Below, one piece after another: positions 27,648-34,905 of a DNA stretch of 64,000 nt. The notes below the pieces were generated by a model that was not told the origin of the DNA, ran no database searches, and worked only from the letters and a program-made list of their open reading frames with translations. Position 1 is the stretch's first letter. Every line of letters starts with the position of its first letter. The position numbers and the translations under genes are program-made. The stretch comes from Comamonas sp. lk (GTDB lineage: Bacteria; Pseudomonadota; Gammaproteobacteria; Burkholderiales; Burkholderiaceae_C), in the NCBI GenBank assembly GCA_945925985.1, contig CAMELV010000015.1:1-64000 (forward strand), written 5' to 3'.

Positions 27648-28736
27648 ATGGCATACACGATGGTGCAGTCTGCTTTTCAGCAAACGATTTTGGGCTGGTA
27701 CACGATAGTGCTGGGACTGGCGCTTGGGGCCCTGAGTAGCGGCCCCAGCCACGGGGCGCCGGCTCCGGTATCGGTGATCCCCTCCTGCACTTTGATCGAT
27801 ACTGACTTCGACCTAGACGACTTGATGGCCATACCGCTGGTGATCGGCCACCGTCACGTGGCGGCGATCCTAGTGACTGAAGGTGTGGTCAAGGCCGACA
27901 TCGGCGCAGCGGCGCTTGCGCGCCTCATTGCGGAGCCCCAGCAACGGCAGTTGCCGGTGATCATTGGCGCCGCGACGCAGGTACCAGACGTAGAGATCGA
28001 CCGGCAATGGGGTCACTTTCTGCCCGACTCGCGCCGCATGATGCACCGCGGCCTAGGGCTGGGTCTGCCGGAGCTACGGCCCAACACGCCTGCCGGCGCG
28101 TTCAAGGGGCAGCTGGTGCAGGAGGCGCTGGCGCCCTGCGAGCAGGTGGACGTCCTGTTGCTCGGGCCGTATTCGAGCTTTGTTGTCTACAGCCCTTTGA
28201 TTCGGCAGAAGATCGGCCAAGTGGTATTCATGGGCAAACGCGATACGGGCGAGGTGCCCCGTGTGCCGAACAAACCATCGTTCAATTGCGGCTACGACTT
28301 GGTAGCCTGCCGACAAGTCACGGCTGAGCAACTGCCCGGACTGCGCTACGCATTTGTGGACCTCCCGCGCACGCCGTATGACGCCAGCCCGCGCGGCCTT
28401 GAGCGACAGGTGTATGGACCTACCTCGGACATGGTAAGCGCCTTGGCACCGACCGGGTTGCCCAACACGCTTCGACAAGCGCTGACGGGCAATGTTCCCT
28501 TCGGCTCCTTGGGCGAGGCCGTGCCAGGCGCGGAATACTGGGCCATTGACTGCTGTCTGCGCCGTGATGGCAAGTCGCTAATGTGGGACCAGATGGCAGC
28601 GCTGTACCTGATTTATCCCGAGCTGTTCACAGAGGTGGGCGGCCCGGGGGGGCACTTCGAGACCTACTTGTCACCGCAGGCCATTCGCCAAGTTTGGACT
28701 GAAGCGACCAACCGCGCCGTTAAGATTTACCCTTAA
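27648..28736 (+). CDS. Exported nucleoside hydrolase family protein
   Basis: 362 residues. The N-terminal 37 residues look like a signal peptide (GWYTIVLGLALGALSSGPSHGAPAP). The ribose/calcium-binding motif of inosine-uridine nucleoside hydrolases is present as DTDFDLDD (51-58). The C-terminal motif reads MWDQMAALYLIYPELF, with Trp where the classic enzymes have the catalytic His before Asp. Family members cleave the N-glycosidic bond of nucleosides; purine versus pyrimidine cannot be told, and the substituted histidine leaves activity open. Divergent from iorB across the IS5 remnant. Periplasmic location is unusual for the family. Confidence 0.8.
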   Translation: MAYTMVQSAFQQTILGWYTIVLGLALGALSSGPSHGAPAPVSVIPSCTLIDTDFDLDDLMAIPLVIGHRHVAAILVTEGVVKADIGAAALARLIAEPQQRQLPVIIGAATQVPDVEIDRQWGHFLPDSRRMMHRGLGLGLPELRPNTPAGAFKGQLVQEALAPCEQVDVLLLGPYSSFVVYSPLIRQKIGQVVFMGKRDTGEVPRVPNKPSFNCGYDLVACRQVTAEQLPGLRYAFVDLPRTPYDASPRGLERQVYGPTSDMVSALAPTGLPNTLRQALTGNVPFGSLGEAVPGAEYWAIDCCLRRDGKSLMWDQMAALYLIYPELFTEVGGPGGHFETYLSPQAIRQVWTEATNRAVKIYP

Positions 28737-28767
28737 GCTTGGGTGACCTGCTCGCATGTCGGCGCAT

Positions 28768-29355
28768 TCATGCCCGTTGAACGTCAATGTGGTACAGACC
28801 CCATGGACATAAACCAAATCGCTCATTAACGGGTTTGGCAGACATATCCGCAAAGCGGTCAGCATCGTAGACCGCCCAAAGTGGGCCCAAGCCACCCAAA
28901 GGCATTGGGTTACCGTCCAGATGCGTCGCAACAATGAAGCGGTACTTGCGCGCGTCGTTTGCGCTAATCGCGATGTTGTAACCATCCGTGGCGCGCAATA
29001 GAAAGCGCGTTCCATCTGTCGCAGAGCCTGCAGCTCGAACAACGTCCGTAAGTAAGGGCCCAGACAACTTGTGCACTTTGCTGTCATATTCCAGTGTCGG
29101 TTTAATTTCGATTCTGGGCAATGCCGCAATGGCGGCAAAATCAAAAACAAAAGCCTTGTCAAACGAAATTTTTTGCTTCACCATCATCTGGTCTAGCGCC
29201 GTGTCCAATGCGCCCCTGTTTCCCTTTCCAATGGCGCCAGTGACCGTCAATAGCACCGGGGTGCGCAAGCTCTTTGGAGTTTGCTGGGCAAAAAGTTGAG
29301 ATGGAAGGATGGAGGTTCCAACAGCAGTTACCGCTAAAAAGTCGCGCTTTTTCAT
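28768..29355 (-). CDS. Exported sulfite-oxidase-fold (molybdopterin-binding domain) protein
   Basis: 195 residues with a signal peptide (MKKRDFLAVTAVGTSIL...LFAQ) and a single domain of the oxidoreductase molybdopterin-binding type: VLLTVTGAIGKGN, HKLSGPLLTDVVRAAG, LRATDGYNIAIS, GPLWAVYDAD. Small exported proteins of this sort are common in Proteobacteria and lack the cysteine that binds molybdenum in true sulfite oxidases; none is seen at that position here, so cofactor binding is doubtful. Convergent with the nucleoside hydrolase gene, 31 bp apart. Confidence 0.8.
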   Translation of the reverse strand: MKKRDFLAVTAVGTSILPSQLFAQQTPKSLRTPVLLTVTGAIGKGNRGALDTALDQMMVKQKISFDKAFVFDFAAIAALPRIEIKPTLEYDSKVHKLSGPLLTDVVRAAGSATDGTRFLLRATDGYNIAISANDARKYRFIVATHLDGNPMPLGGLGPLWAVYDADRFADMSAKPVNERFGLCPWGLYHIDVQRA

Positions 29356-29405
29356 GATTCACCCCTTCGGATTTGATGGTGATAAGGTTGCAGGTCATCT
29401 CGGTC

Positions 29406-29428
29406 GGGTAACAGTTCGCTTGTTACCC
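29406..29428. repeat. Perfect 8-bp inverted repeat upstream of the sulfite-oxidase-fold gene
   Basis: GGGTAACA, 7 nt, TGTTACCC, starting 51 bp before the ATG of the minus-strand gene at 29355. Without a T-tract it looks more like a regulator site than a terminator. No regulator gene is adjacent. Confidence 0.5.
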
Positions 29429-29497
29429 ACGCAATTTCGAATGATCTTATCGGAAGCCTAACAATACTGCACTGGTAACTGCGCAATTTTTCTAGGC

Positions 29498-29806
29498 TGA
29501 ATTGCCCCGGATTTTGAGGAGGCTGATTAGTTAAATTGAAACCGGAGTTTCGGTCTTCTCGGCAAGTTGCCGAAAGTAGTTTGCCTCAGCCTCGGCCGGG
29601 GGAATATACCTAATCGGCTCCAGCAGTCGGTGGTGGTTGAACCATGACACCCATTCAAGGGTGGCCAGTTCCAGTGACGCCTTAGTTTTGCAGGGCACAC
29701 GGCGGTGGATCAATTCGGTCTTGGACAGCCCATTGATCGTTTCAGCCAGGGCGTTGTCGTAACTGTCACTACGACTGCCGACTGAGGGTTCTATGCCGGC
29801 TTGGAC
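29498..29806 (-). mobile_element. IS3-family transposase C-terminal fragment with one IS end
   Basis: The reading frame from about 29806 to 29531 gives VQAGIEPSVGSRSDSYDNALAE, ATLEWVSWFNHHRLLEPI and PPAEAEANY, the C-terminal catalytic region of IS3-group OrfB with the DDE glutamate. Beyond the stop, TGAATTGCCCCGG from 29498 resembles the terminal inverted repeat of this IS group. The N-terminal part is missing; the upstream codons of the track ORF are not similar. Opposite orientation to the fragment at 23382, so the two are unlikely to be halves of one copy. Confidence 0.85.
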
Positions 29807-29820
29807 GACCCGCAGGATGG

Positions 29821-30249
29821 ATGAAGCCGTTGACTGGCAGAGACGCGATGCGATCTCCAGGAGCAACATCGCATCGGCGAGAGGTCGAGCGTCAGTTCTG
29901 GATTCAGATTGCAACCGGCATCACAAGTGAGAAGGCCGCCGAAGCCGTTGGCGTGTCGCGGGAAGTCGGTTCTCGCTGGTTCCGGCATCGTGGCGGCATG
30001 CCATTATTCATGTCGAAACCTGTATCAGACAGGTATCTGTCGTTCGCGGAACGAGAAGAGATCGGAATCCTTCGGGCGCAAGATCTTGGTGTGCGGGAGA
30101 TTGCTCGTCGCGTTGATGGCAGCCCCTCGACCGTATCACGGGAGCTGAATCGCAACGCTGCGACCCGCGGTGGCAAGCTCGAGTACCGTACGTCAGTCGC
30201 GCAGTGGAAGTCTGAGCTTATGGCCAGAGGCCCCAAGCCAGCGGTGATA
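29821..30249 (+). mobile_element. IS30-family transposase N-terminal fragment
   Basis: RREVERQFWIQIATGITSEKAA, GVSREVGSRWFRHRGGMP, LSFAEREEIGILRAQDLG, VREIARRVDGSPSTVSRELNRNAA and AQWKSELMARGPKPA match the DNA-binding N-terminal region of IS30-group transposases (two helix-turn-helix units). Similarity stops at about 30245, where the 75-bp repeat copy B begins, so the catalytic domain is absent. It abuts the IS3 fragment, giving a nested IS scar. Confidence 0.85.
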
Positions 30250-30324
30250 TATAAATCCTGCTGCGGAGTATGCGGTACAAATCAACCGCGCGTCTGCCGC
30301 CTCGGGCGTGAGACTGAGATCAGA
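30250..30324. repeat. 75-bp duplicated segment, copy B
   Basis: 70/75 identical to 23292-23366. It joins the broken IS30 fragment on its left and lies 6 bp before the displaced tRNA-Arg 3' end on its right. Confidence 0.85.
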
Positions 30325-30330
30325 TGAAGG

Positions 30331-30359
30331 CAAGGGTCGTGGGTTCGATGCCCGCCAGC
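30331..30359 (+). repeat. Putative attR: displaced 3' end of tRNA-Arg
   Basis: 28 of 29 nt identical to 18270-18298 of tRNA-Arg(CCG), same orientation, with no acceptor 5' strand, D-arm or CCA. It marks the far border of the putative island. Beyond it lie backbone-like genes. Confidence 0.65.
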
Positions 30360-30448
30360 ACAACGATGAGGTTTTTGCTGTGGCCGCCTTGCTGGGCGCT
30401 TATGGGTCTGCGCACTAAATCGTCATCCTGCAGGCCCACAATGCCACC

Positions 30449-30769
30449 ATGCGCGCCACCCACCATGTCTACGTGATCGAGTTGTCCAAAGACGTCCTGT
30501 ACGACGCCAAGTTCATGAAGTCCAATCCTGGGTACCTGCCGGGCATGCCCTGTGTTTACGTCGGAATGACGGGGCTGGACCCGGATGTCCGCTTTGACAA
30601 CCACAAGGCCGGAATCCGCGCCAACAAGTACGCCAAGCGCTTTGGGCTTCGATTGATGACGGAACTGTTCGAGCACCTCAACCCCATGCCCTATGGCGAC
30701 GCCCAGTACATGGAGGTGGACCTCGGCATCCGCTTGCGAGCCCAGGGCTTCGGTGTTTGGCAAAGTTAG
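30449..30769 (+). CDS. GIY-YIG-like hypothetical protein
   Basis: 106-residue small protein. HHVYVIEL (5-12) and PCVYVGMTG with the following DVRFDNHKAGI resemble the two strands and arginine/histidine helix of GIY-YIG nucleases. It then diverges and lacks a clear catalytic glutamate, so nuclease activity is uncertain. I recall similar short proteins as conserved hypotheticals in Proteobacteria. No strong RBS. It is the first intact gene after the displaced tRNA end and directly precedes the umuD promoter region. Confidence 0.7.
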   Translation: MRATHHVYVIELSKDVLYDAKFMKSNPGYLPGMPCVYVGMTGLDPDVRFDNHKAGIRANKYAKRFGLRLMTELFEHLNPMPYGDAQYMEVDLGIRLRAQGFGVWQS

Positions 30770-30823
30770 CGTCCGTTCCTCTATTGCCCTACCGTGTGAC
30801 TCTCTTTGGCAGCCACACTTATA

Positions 30824-30839
30824 CTGTATGCATGAACAG
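30824..30839 (+). promoter_or_regulatory. LexA box over the umuD start codon
   Basis: CTGT-ATGCATGA-ACAG, a perfect CTGT-N8-ACAG SOS box. It contains the umuD ATG (30832) and overlaps a TATACT hexamer (30820-30825) that could be the -10 element; transcription would then begin at or next to the A of the ATG, giving a leaderless mRNA. LexA bound here would block RNA polymerase directly. Confidence 0.85.
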
Positions 30840-31272
30840 CTCATTGATTTCGGCTACACCCATTCTGGCAGGTGACGGGGCACTGCCAGCCACCTTTTTG
30901 CGCGGCAGCGTCCAGGCCGGTTTCCCCTCACCAGCAGAAGACCTGGGCGCGCAGCGCATTGACCTGGCCCAGTTGCTGATCAAGCACAGCCAGGCCACCT
31001 ACTTTTTGCGCGCCAGTGGCCACTCCATGACCGGGGCCGGCATCTTCGACAACGACATTCTGGTGGTGGACCGTGCCATCAAGCCGCGCAACACCCACAT
31101 CGTGGTGGCTATCGTGGATGGGGACTTTACCGTCAAGCAGCTGTACCAACGCGCCGGGCGCGTCAAGCTCAAGGCCGCCAACCCAACCTACCCGGACATC
31201 ACACCGAAGGACGGCCAGACGATCGAGATCTGGGGCGTGGTGACCAGTGCCATCAAGCAGTTCACGGTTTAG
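30832..31272 (+). CDS. umuD: UmuD-type SOS mutagenesis protein
   Basis: 146-residue LexA-superfamily protein that self-cleaves on RecA filaments to activate the UmuC polymerase. Cleavage site A29-G30 (QAGFPSP), nucleophile S65 (GHSMTG) and base K102 (FTVKQL) are all present. The ATG at 30832 is chosen over the track start at 30757 because UmuD proteins begin about this far before the AGFPSP site; no Shine-Dalgarno is seen, which fits leaderless translation. umuC starts 56 bp downstream. Confidence 0.94.
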   Translation: MNSSLISATPILAGDGALPATFLRGSVQAGFPSPAEDLGAQRIDLAQLLIKHSQATYFLRASGHSMTGAGIFDNDILVVDRAIKPRNTHIVVAIVDGDFTVKQLYQRAGRVKLKAANPTYPDITPKDGQTIEIWGVVTSAIKQFTV

Positions 31273-31328
31273 CGGACCAAGGTTGAGCGGCACAGCATTC
31301 AGCAATCAAGCTGTCATGGAGTCCCCTG

Positions 31329-32657
31329 GTGTACGCCCTGGTTGACGGCAACAACTTCTACGTCAGTTGCGAGCGCATCTTCCGGCCCAGCCTCAATGGG
31401 ATTGCCGCCGTGGTGCTAAGCAACAACGATGGTTGCGCCATTGCCCGCAGTAACGAGGCCAAGGCGCTGGGCATCAAGATGGGCGCACCCTGGTTTCAGA
31501 TCCGGCACCTGGTGGAATCCGACGGCCTGGTGGCACTCTCAGCCAATTTTGCCCTTTACGGCGACATCAGCGACCGCATGATGAGCCTGGCCGCCGGCTT
31601 AGGTCCCACCCAAGAGGTTTACAGCATCGACGAGTCCTTTATCGGCCTCGACGGGGTGCGTGGCGACCTGGTGGCACGCAGCCACAAGGTCCGTTCCCGC
31701 ATCCTGCAATGGGTGGGCATTCCCTGCGGCATTGGCATTGGCGCTACCAAGACCCTGGCCAAGCTGGCTAACCACATTGCCAAAACGGCGGAGCGCAAGC
31801 CCGGCGTCTATCCGGATCACCTGGCCCAGGTGTGCAATCTGGCCGCCTTGGCCCCGTGCGAATTGCAGGTGGTGTTCGAGGCCACCGACGTCGGCGAAGT
31901 TTGGGGTATCGGGCGGCGCATCAGCCAGCAGCTGCGCGAAGGCGGCATCCAGACGGTGCAGGACCTGGTGCACATGGACCCGGCCACGGTTCGGCGAGCC
32001 TGGTCGGTGGTGCTGGAGCGCACCGTGCGCGAATTGCAAGGCATGCCCTGCATTGGCCTGGACGATGCACCACAGCCCAAGAAAGAGATTGCCTGCACCC
32101 GCTCCTTCGGCCACCCGGTGCTGGATCTGGCTGGATTGACCCAGGCCGTCACAGAGTTTGCCAGCCGGGCGGCGGAGAAGCTGCGCAAGCAGCACTCCTT
32201 GGCCTCAGAAGTCATGGTCTTCATCCGCACCAGCCCGTTCCGACAGGATGCGCAGTACAGCCGCTCGGTGGTGGTGCCGCTGGTGCGTCCGGCAGCGGAT
32301 ACCGGTGCCATCGTGCAGGCCGCCGTGCTGGGCTTGCGCGCCATCTACCGGGACGGCTTCAAGTACGCCAAGGCCGGGGTCATGCTGTTGGAACTGCAGC
32401 CGGACTCGGTGCGGCAAGGTGAGCTGGACTGGGGTGATACGGACAACGTAAGTGACTGTCTCAGTCTGGCGCAAGCGGACGACAAGACTCGACTCATGAG
32501 CGCGCTGGACAGCATCAACCAGCGTTTTGGCAAGGGCACCATGAAGATGGCCAGTGCCGGGCTTGAGGGGGACCGCCGGGTCTGGTCGATGAAGCAGGAG
32601 CGGCGCACGCCGGCCTACACCACCTGCTGGGCGGATATTCCGGTGGCGCGGGCTTGA
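31329..32657 (+). CDS. umuC: DNA polymerase V catalytic subunit UmuC
   Basis: 442-residue Y-family translesion polymerase. Metal-binding residues D6 (ALVDGNNFY) and D101-E102 (SIDESF) are present, with CERIFRPSL and the later GIGRR helix-hairpin-helix region, and the C-terminal little finger and UmuC-specific tail (MKQERRTPAYTTCWADIP). The start is GTG. Co-transcribed with umuD under the LexA box and followed after 19 bp by a PD-(D/E)XK-like gene. Confidence 0.95.
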   Translation: MYALVDGNNFYVSCERIFRPSLNGIAAVVLSNNDGCAIARSNEAKALGIKMGAPWFQIRHLVESDGLVALSANFALYGDISDRMMSLAAGLGPTQEVYSIDESFIGLDGVRGDLVARSHKVRSRILQWVGIPCGIGIGATKTLAKLANHIAKTAERKPGVYPDHLAQVCNLAALAPCELQVVFEATDVGEVWGIGRRISQQLREGGIQTVQDLVHMDPATVRRAWSVVLERTVRELQGMPCIGLDDAPQPKKEIACTRSFGHPVLDLAGLTQAVTEFASRAAEKLRKQHSLASEVMVFIRTSPFRQDAQYSRSVVVPLVRPAADTGAIVQAAVLGLRAIYRDGFKYAKAGVMLLELQPDSVRQGELDWGDTDNVSDCLSLAQADDKTRLMSALDSINQRFGKGTMKMASAGLEGDRRVWSMKQERRTPAYTTCWADIPVARA

Positions 32658-32676
32658 TGAGATTGATTAACTGAAC

Positions 32677-33420
32677 ATGGCAGCTGAAGGCCCTGTCCAT
32701 TTGAAACGGGTACACGCCCAGCGCCTGCGCGAGGTGTACCGCTCGGCCGGCTGGCCCTACCAGGACACGGTTGAGCTCGAGCTGCTGGCGGCCGGTTTAC
32801 TGGAGCGCCTGGGCGACGGCCAAGCTCAGGAACTGATTCGAGTGACGCAAGCCGGGCTAATCTACCTGGCCGATGCGCTGGCGGGCAACCGGCAGGCGTT
32901 CTCGGCGCATGCGGCGCTGGTGGGCCAGGTGGCACAAGCCATGCTGCGCGACGGCCGCATCGTCTGGACGGCGCTGGAGTTGAGGGCCAGGCTGCCCGAC
33001 AGCCCGGATACGCCCTCGGGCTGGAAGACCTGCAAGCCCGATGTGTACTCCATCCGCAACAGCTCACGCCCGGACCACCTGGAGCCCATCGTGCATGAGA
33101 TCAAGGTCAGCCGGGCCGACCTGCTGGGTGACCTCAAACGCCCGCAAAAGCGCCAGGCCTATCTGGATGTGGGTGGCCAGTGCTGGTACGTGCTGGGCTG
33201 CGACAGTCGTGGCCGAGACATCGCCAGTGCCGACGAGATTCCAATCGAATGCGGGGTCATGCTGTGCAAAGACCAGCGACTGAGCGTGCTGCGGGCGGCG
33301 CCCAAACGGCCGGTGCGGCATCTGCCCTTTGGCGTCTGGATGGCGTTGGCCAAGGCGACGCCAGTGAAGGCGCATGCCGTGATGGTTGATGGCTTGCGGG
33401 ATCAGGCGCCGTTGGTATAA
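32677..33420 (+). CDS. Hypothetical protein with PD-(D/E)XK nuclease-like motif, downstream of umuC
   Basis: 247 residues, not a named family to me. The N-terminal half (about 8-70) is helical and could be a winged-helix unit; the C-terminal half has KPDVYSIR (D122), then HEIKVSRADLLGD (E141, K143) and a QAYLDVGGQCWYVLG strand. That spacing matches PD-(D/E)XK nucleases such as the MmcB-type DNA repair proteins. It starts 19 bp after umuC and so should be SOS-induced with it. A role in processing damaged DNA or replication forks is inferred from motif plus operon only. Confidence 0.7.
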   Translation: MAAEGPVHLKRVHAQRLREVYRSAGWPYQDTVELELLAAGLLERLGDGQAQELIRVTQAGLIYLADALAGNRQAFSAHAALVGQVAQAMLRDGRIVWTALELRARLPDSPDTPSGWKTCKPDVYSIRNSSRPDHLEPIVHEIKVSRADLLGDLKRPQKRQAYLDVGGQCWYVLGCDSRGRDIASADEIPIECGVMLCKDQRLSVLRAAPKRPVRHLPFGVWMALAKATPVKAHAVMVDGLRDQAPLV

Positions 33421-33480
33421 GGCCAAACACCCAAAACGCGGCCAAGTCCGAAATTGGTCTATCCTGCGTGACCCAACACC

Positions 33481-34230
33481 ATGAAGACAGACATCAAAAC
33501 TTCCAGCTCCAGCCTGGCGCGGCGCACGATGCTCACCGGGCTCGCTCTCCTGGCCGGCGCTGTCGGCTGGCGGGCGTTGCCAGGCCGGGCAGGTGAAGCG
33601 GCTGCTCTTGTTCCGCCACTCATTGACACGACTGAGCTTCCACCTGCAGCGGGCACCAGCACGTCTGACACCGCCGTCCTCGCCGGCGGTTGCTTTTGGG
33701 GCGTTCAGGGTGTCTTCCAGCACGTTCTGGGCGTCACCCGCGCCGTCTCGGGCTACGCCGGTGGTGATGCCAGCACCGCCAACTACGACGCCGTAGGTTC
33801 CGGCAGCACCGGTCATGCCGAGGCCGTGCGCATTAGCTTTGACCCGAGACTGGTGAGTTTTGCGCAATTGCTGCAGATTTACTTTTCTGTCGCGCACGAC
33901 CCAACTCAGCTCAATCGTCAGGGGCCGGACAGCGGCACGCAGTACCGGTCTGCCGTGTTTGCGCAGAACGCTGAACAGGGACGTGTCGCCCGGGCCTATA
34001 TTGCGCAGTTAAACCAGACAAACGTTTTCGGCACACGCATCGTGACCACGGTGGAGTTGAACAAATCGTTCTTTGATGCCGAGGCTTACCATCAGGATTA
34101 CCTGATGCTGAACCCCGAAGAACCCTACATCGTGATCTACGACTTGCCGAAGGTCGGCAATCTAAAAAGCTGGTTCCCCAAGCACTACCGCGCCAAACCT
34201 GTGCTGGTAGGTTCGCAAGCAATGCCTTGA
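33481..34230 (+). CDS. msrA: Exported peptide methionine sulfoxide reductase MsrA
   Basis: 249 residues: an N-terminal signal with twin arginines (SLARRTMLTGLALLAG, RR at 14-15) followed by a linker and an MsrA domain. The catalytic motif is GCFWG (70-74, Cys71); YAGG, STGHAEAV and HDPTQLNRQGPDSGTQYRS are typical. It reduces methionine-S-sulfoxide in proteins, here predicted in the periplasm. The resolving cysteines common at the C-terminus of cytosolic MsrA are not seen, so recycling may use an external thiol partner. Confidence 0.92.
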   Translation: MKTDIKTSSSSLARRTMLTGLALLAGAVGWRALPGRAGEAAALVPPLIDTTELPPAAGTSTSDTAVLAGGCFWGVQGVFQHVLGVTRAVSGYAGGDASTANYDAVGSGSTGHAEAVRISFDPRLVSFAQLLQIYFSVAHDPTQLNRQGPDSGTQYRSAVFAQNAEQGRVARAYIAQLNQTNVFGTRIVTTVELNKSFFDAEAYHQDYLMLNPEEPYIVIYDLPKVGNLKSWFPKHYRAKPVLVGSQAMP

Positions 34231-34309
34231 GAACCCTGAGTGCGGCCATGAGCTACAGCAAGGGTTGAGCCATGGGTGCCGCTGGCCTACCCGGTTATCC
34301 TCTAAGCCC

Positions 34310-34867
34310 ATGACGATGATGGATCCCGACCAACTGGCGATGGCCCGTGCCCAGTGGCGCTGGCGGGGCACGGGGCGCCCACCGTTCGCCGACCTGCCCG
34401 GGCCAGGGCAGATGTCCGTCTGGGACTTTCCGCGCCCGCCAGAGCTGGTGCACGACCCGCGCGACATCGTGGTGCACTGGGGCGAGCGCGAGATTGCACG
34501 AACCTGCGGCGCCTGGGCAGTGCTAGAGACCGCGCATCCCCCGACCTTCTACCTGCCGCTGGCCGACGTGGCGCGTGAGCTGCTCCAGCCAGCGGGGAAT
34601 GGCTCGTTCTGCGAATGGAAAGGCCCGGCGCGCTACTGGCATCTGGTGGACGACGATCGCCGCCTGGCCATGGTCGCCTGGAGCTACCCGCAGCCCCTGC
34701 CGGGCGCTGAGCCGTTGGCCGATTGCGTGGCCTTCTACGCTCACCATCTCGACTGCAGCGTTGGTGGCGCCAGGGTGACGCCCCAGGAAGGCGATTTCTA
34801 TGGCGGCTGGATCACCCCCGACTTGGCCGGGCCCTTCAAGGGCGGACCCGGCAGCGGCAATTGGTAA
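34310..34867 (+). CDS. DUF427 domain protein
   Basis: 185 residues from the ATG at 34310 (MTMMDPDQ). The DUF427 core is clear: PRDIVVHWGEREIARTCGAWAVLETAHPPTFYLPLADV followed by GSFCEWKGPARYWHLV and AWSYPQP. DUF427 proteins are soluble with a single beta-rich domain; their role is unknown although some occur near redox or nucleotide enzymes. The track start at 34265 adds a tail that is not conserved. It ends 38 bp before a convergent dioxygenase gene. Confidence 0.87.
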   Translation: MTMMDPDQLAMARAQWRWRGTGRPPFADLPGPGQMSVWDFPRPPELVHDPRDIVVHWGEREIARTCGAWAVLETAHPPTFYLPLADVARELLQPAGNGSFCEWKGPARYWHLVDDDRRLAMVAWSYPQPLPGAEPLADCVAFYAHHLDCSVGGARVTPQEGDFYGGWITPDLAGPFKGGPGSGNW

Positions 34868-34905
34868 TCAAGCTGGCTCAGCGCTGAGCCGTAGCCCCGG
34901 CACCG

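Larger units (their letters stand above)
18270..30359. mobile_element. Putative decayed genomic island at tRNA-Arg(CCG)
   Basis: About 12 kb bounded by the intact tRNA-Arg and a displaced copy of its 3' end. The interior has island traits: a toxin-antitoxin pair, accessory metabolism (molybdenum hydroxylase, nucleoside hydrolase), a photoreceptor, remnants of IS3, IS5 and IS30 elements, a 75-bp duplication and long poorly coding gaps. No integrase, excisionase or conjugation genes are visible, so if it was an integrase-borne element it has lost mobility. selO and the MFS gene could be resident genes captured between rearranged ends. Confidence 0.5.

Noticed and set aside
30757-30831. Upstream TTG start for umuD given by the ORF track
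   Set aside because: The extra 25 residues are not part of UmuD proteins and overlap the promoter and the end of the GIY-YIG-like gene.
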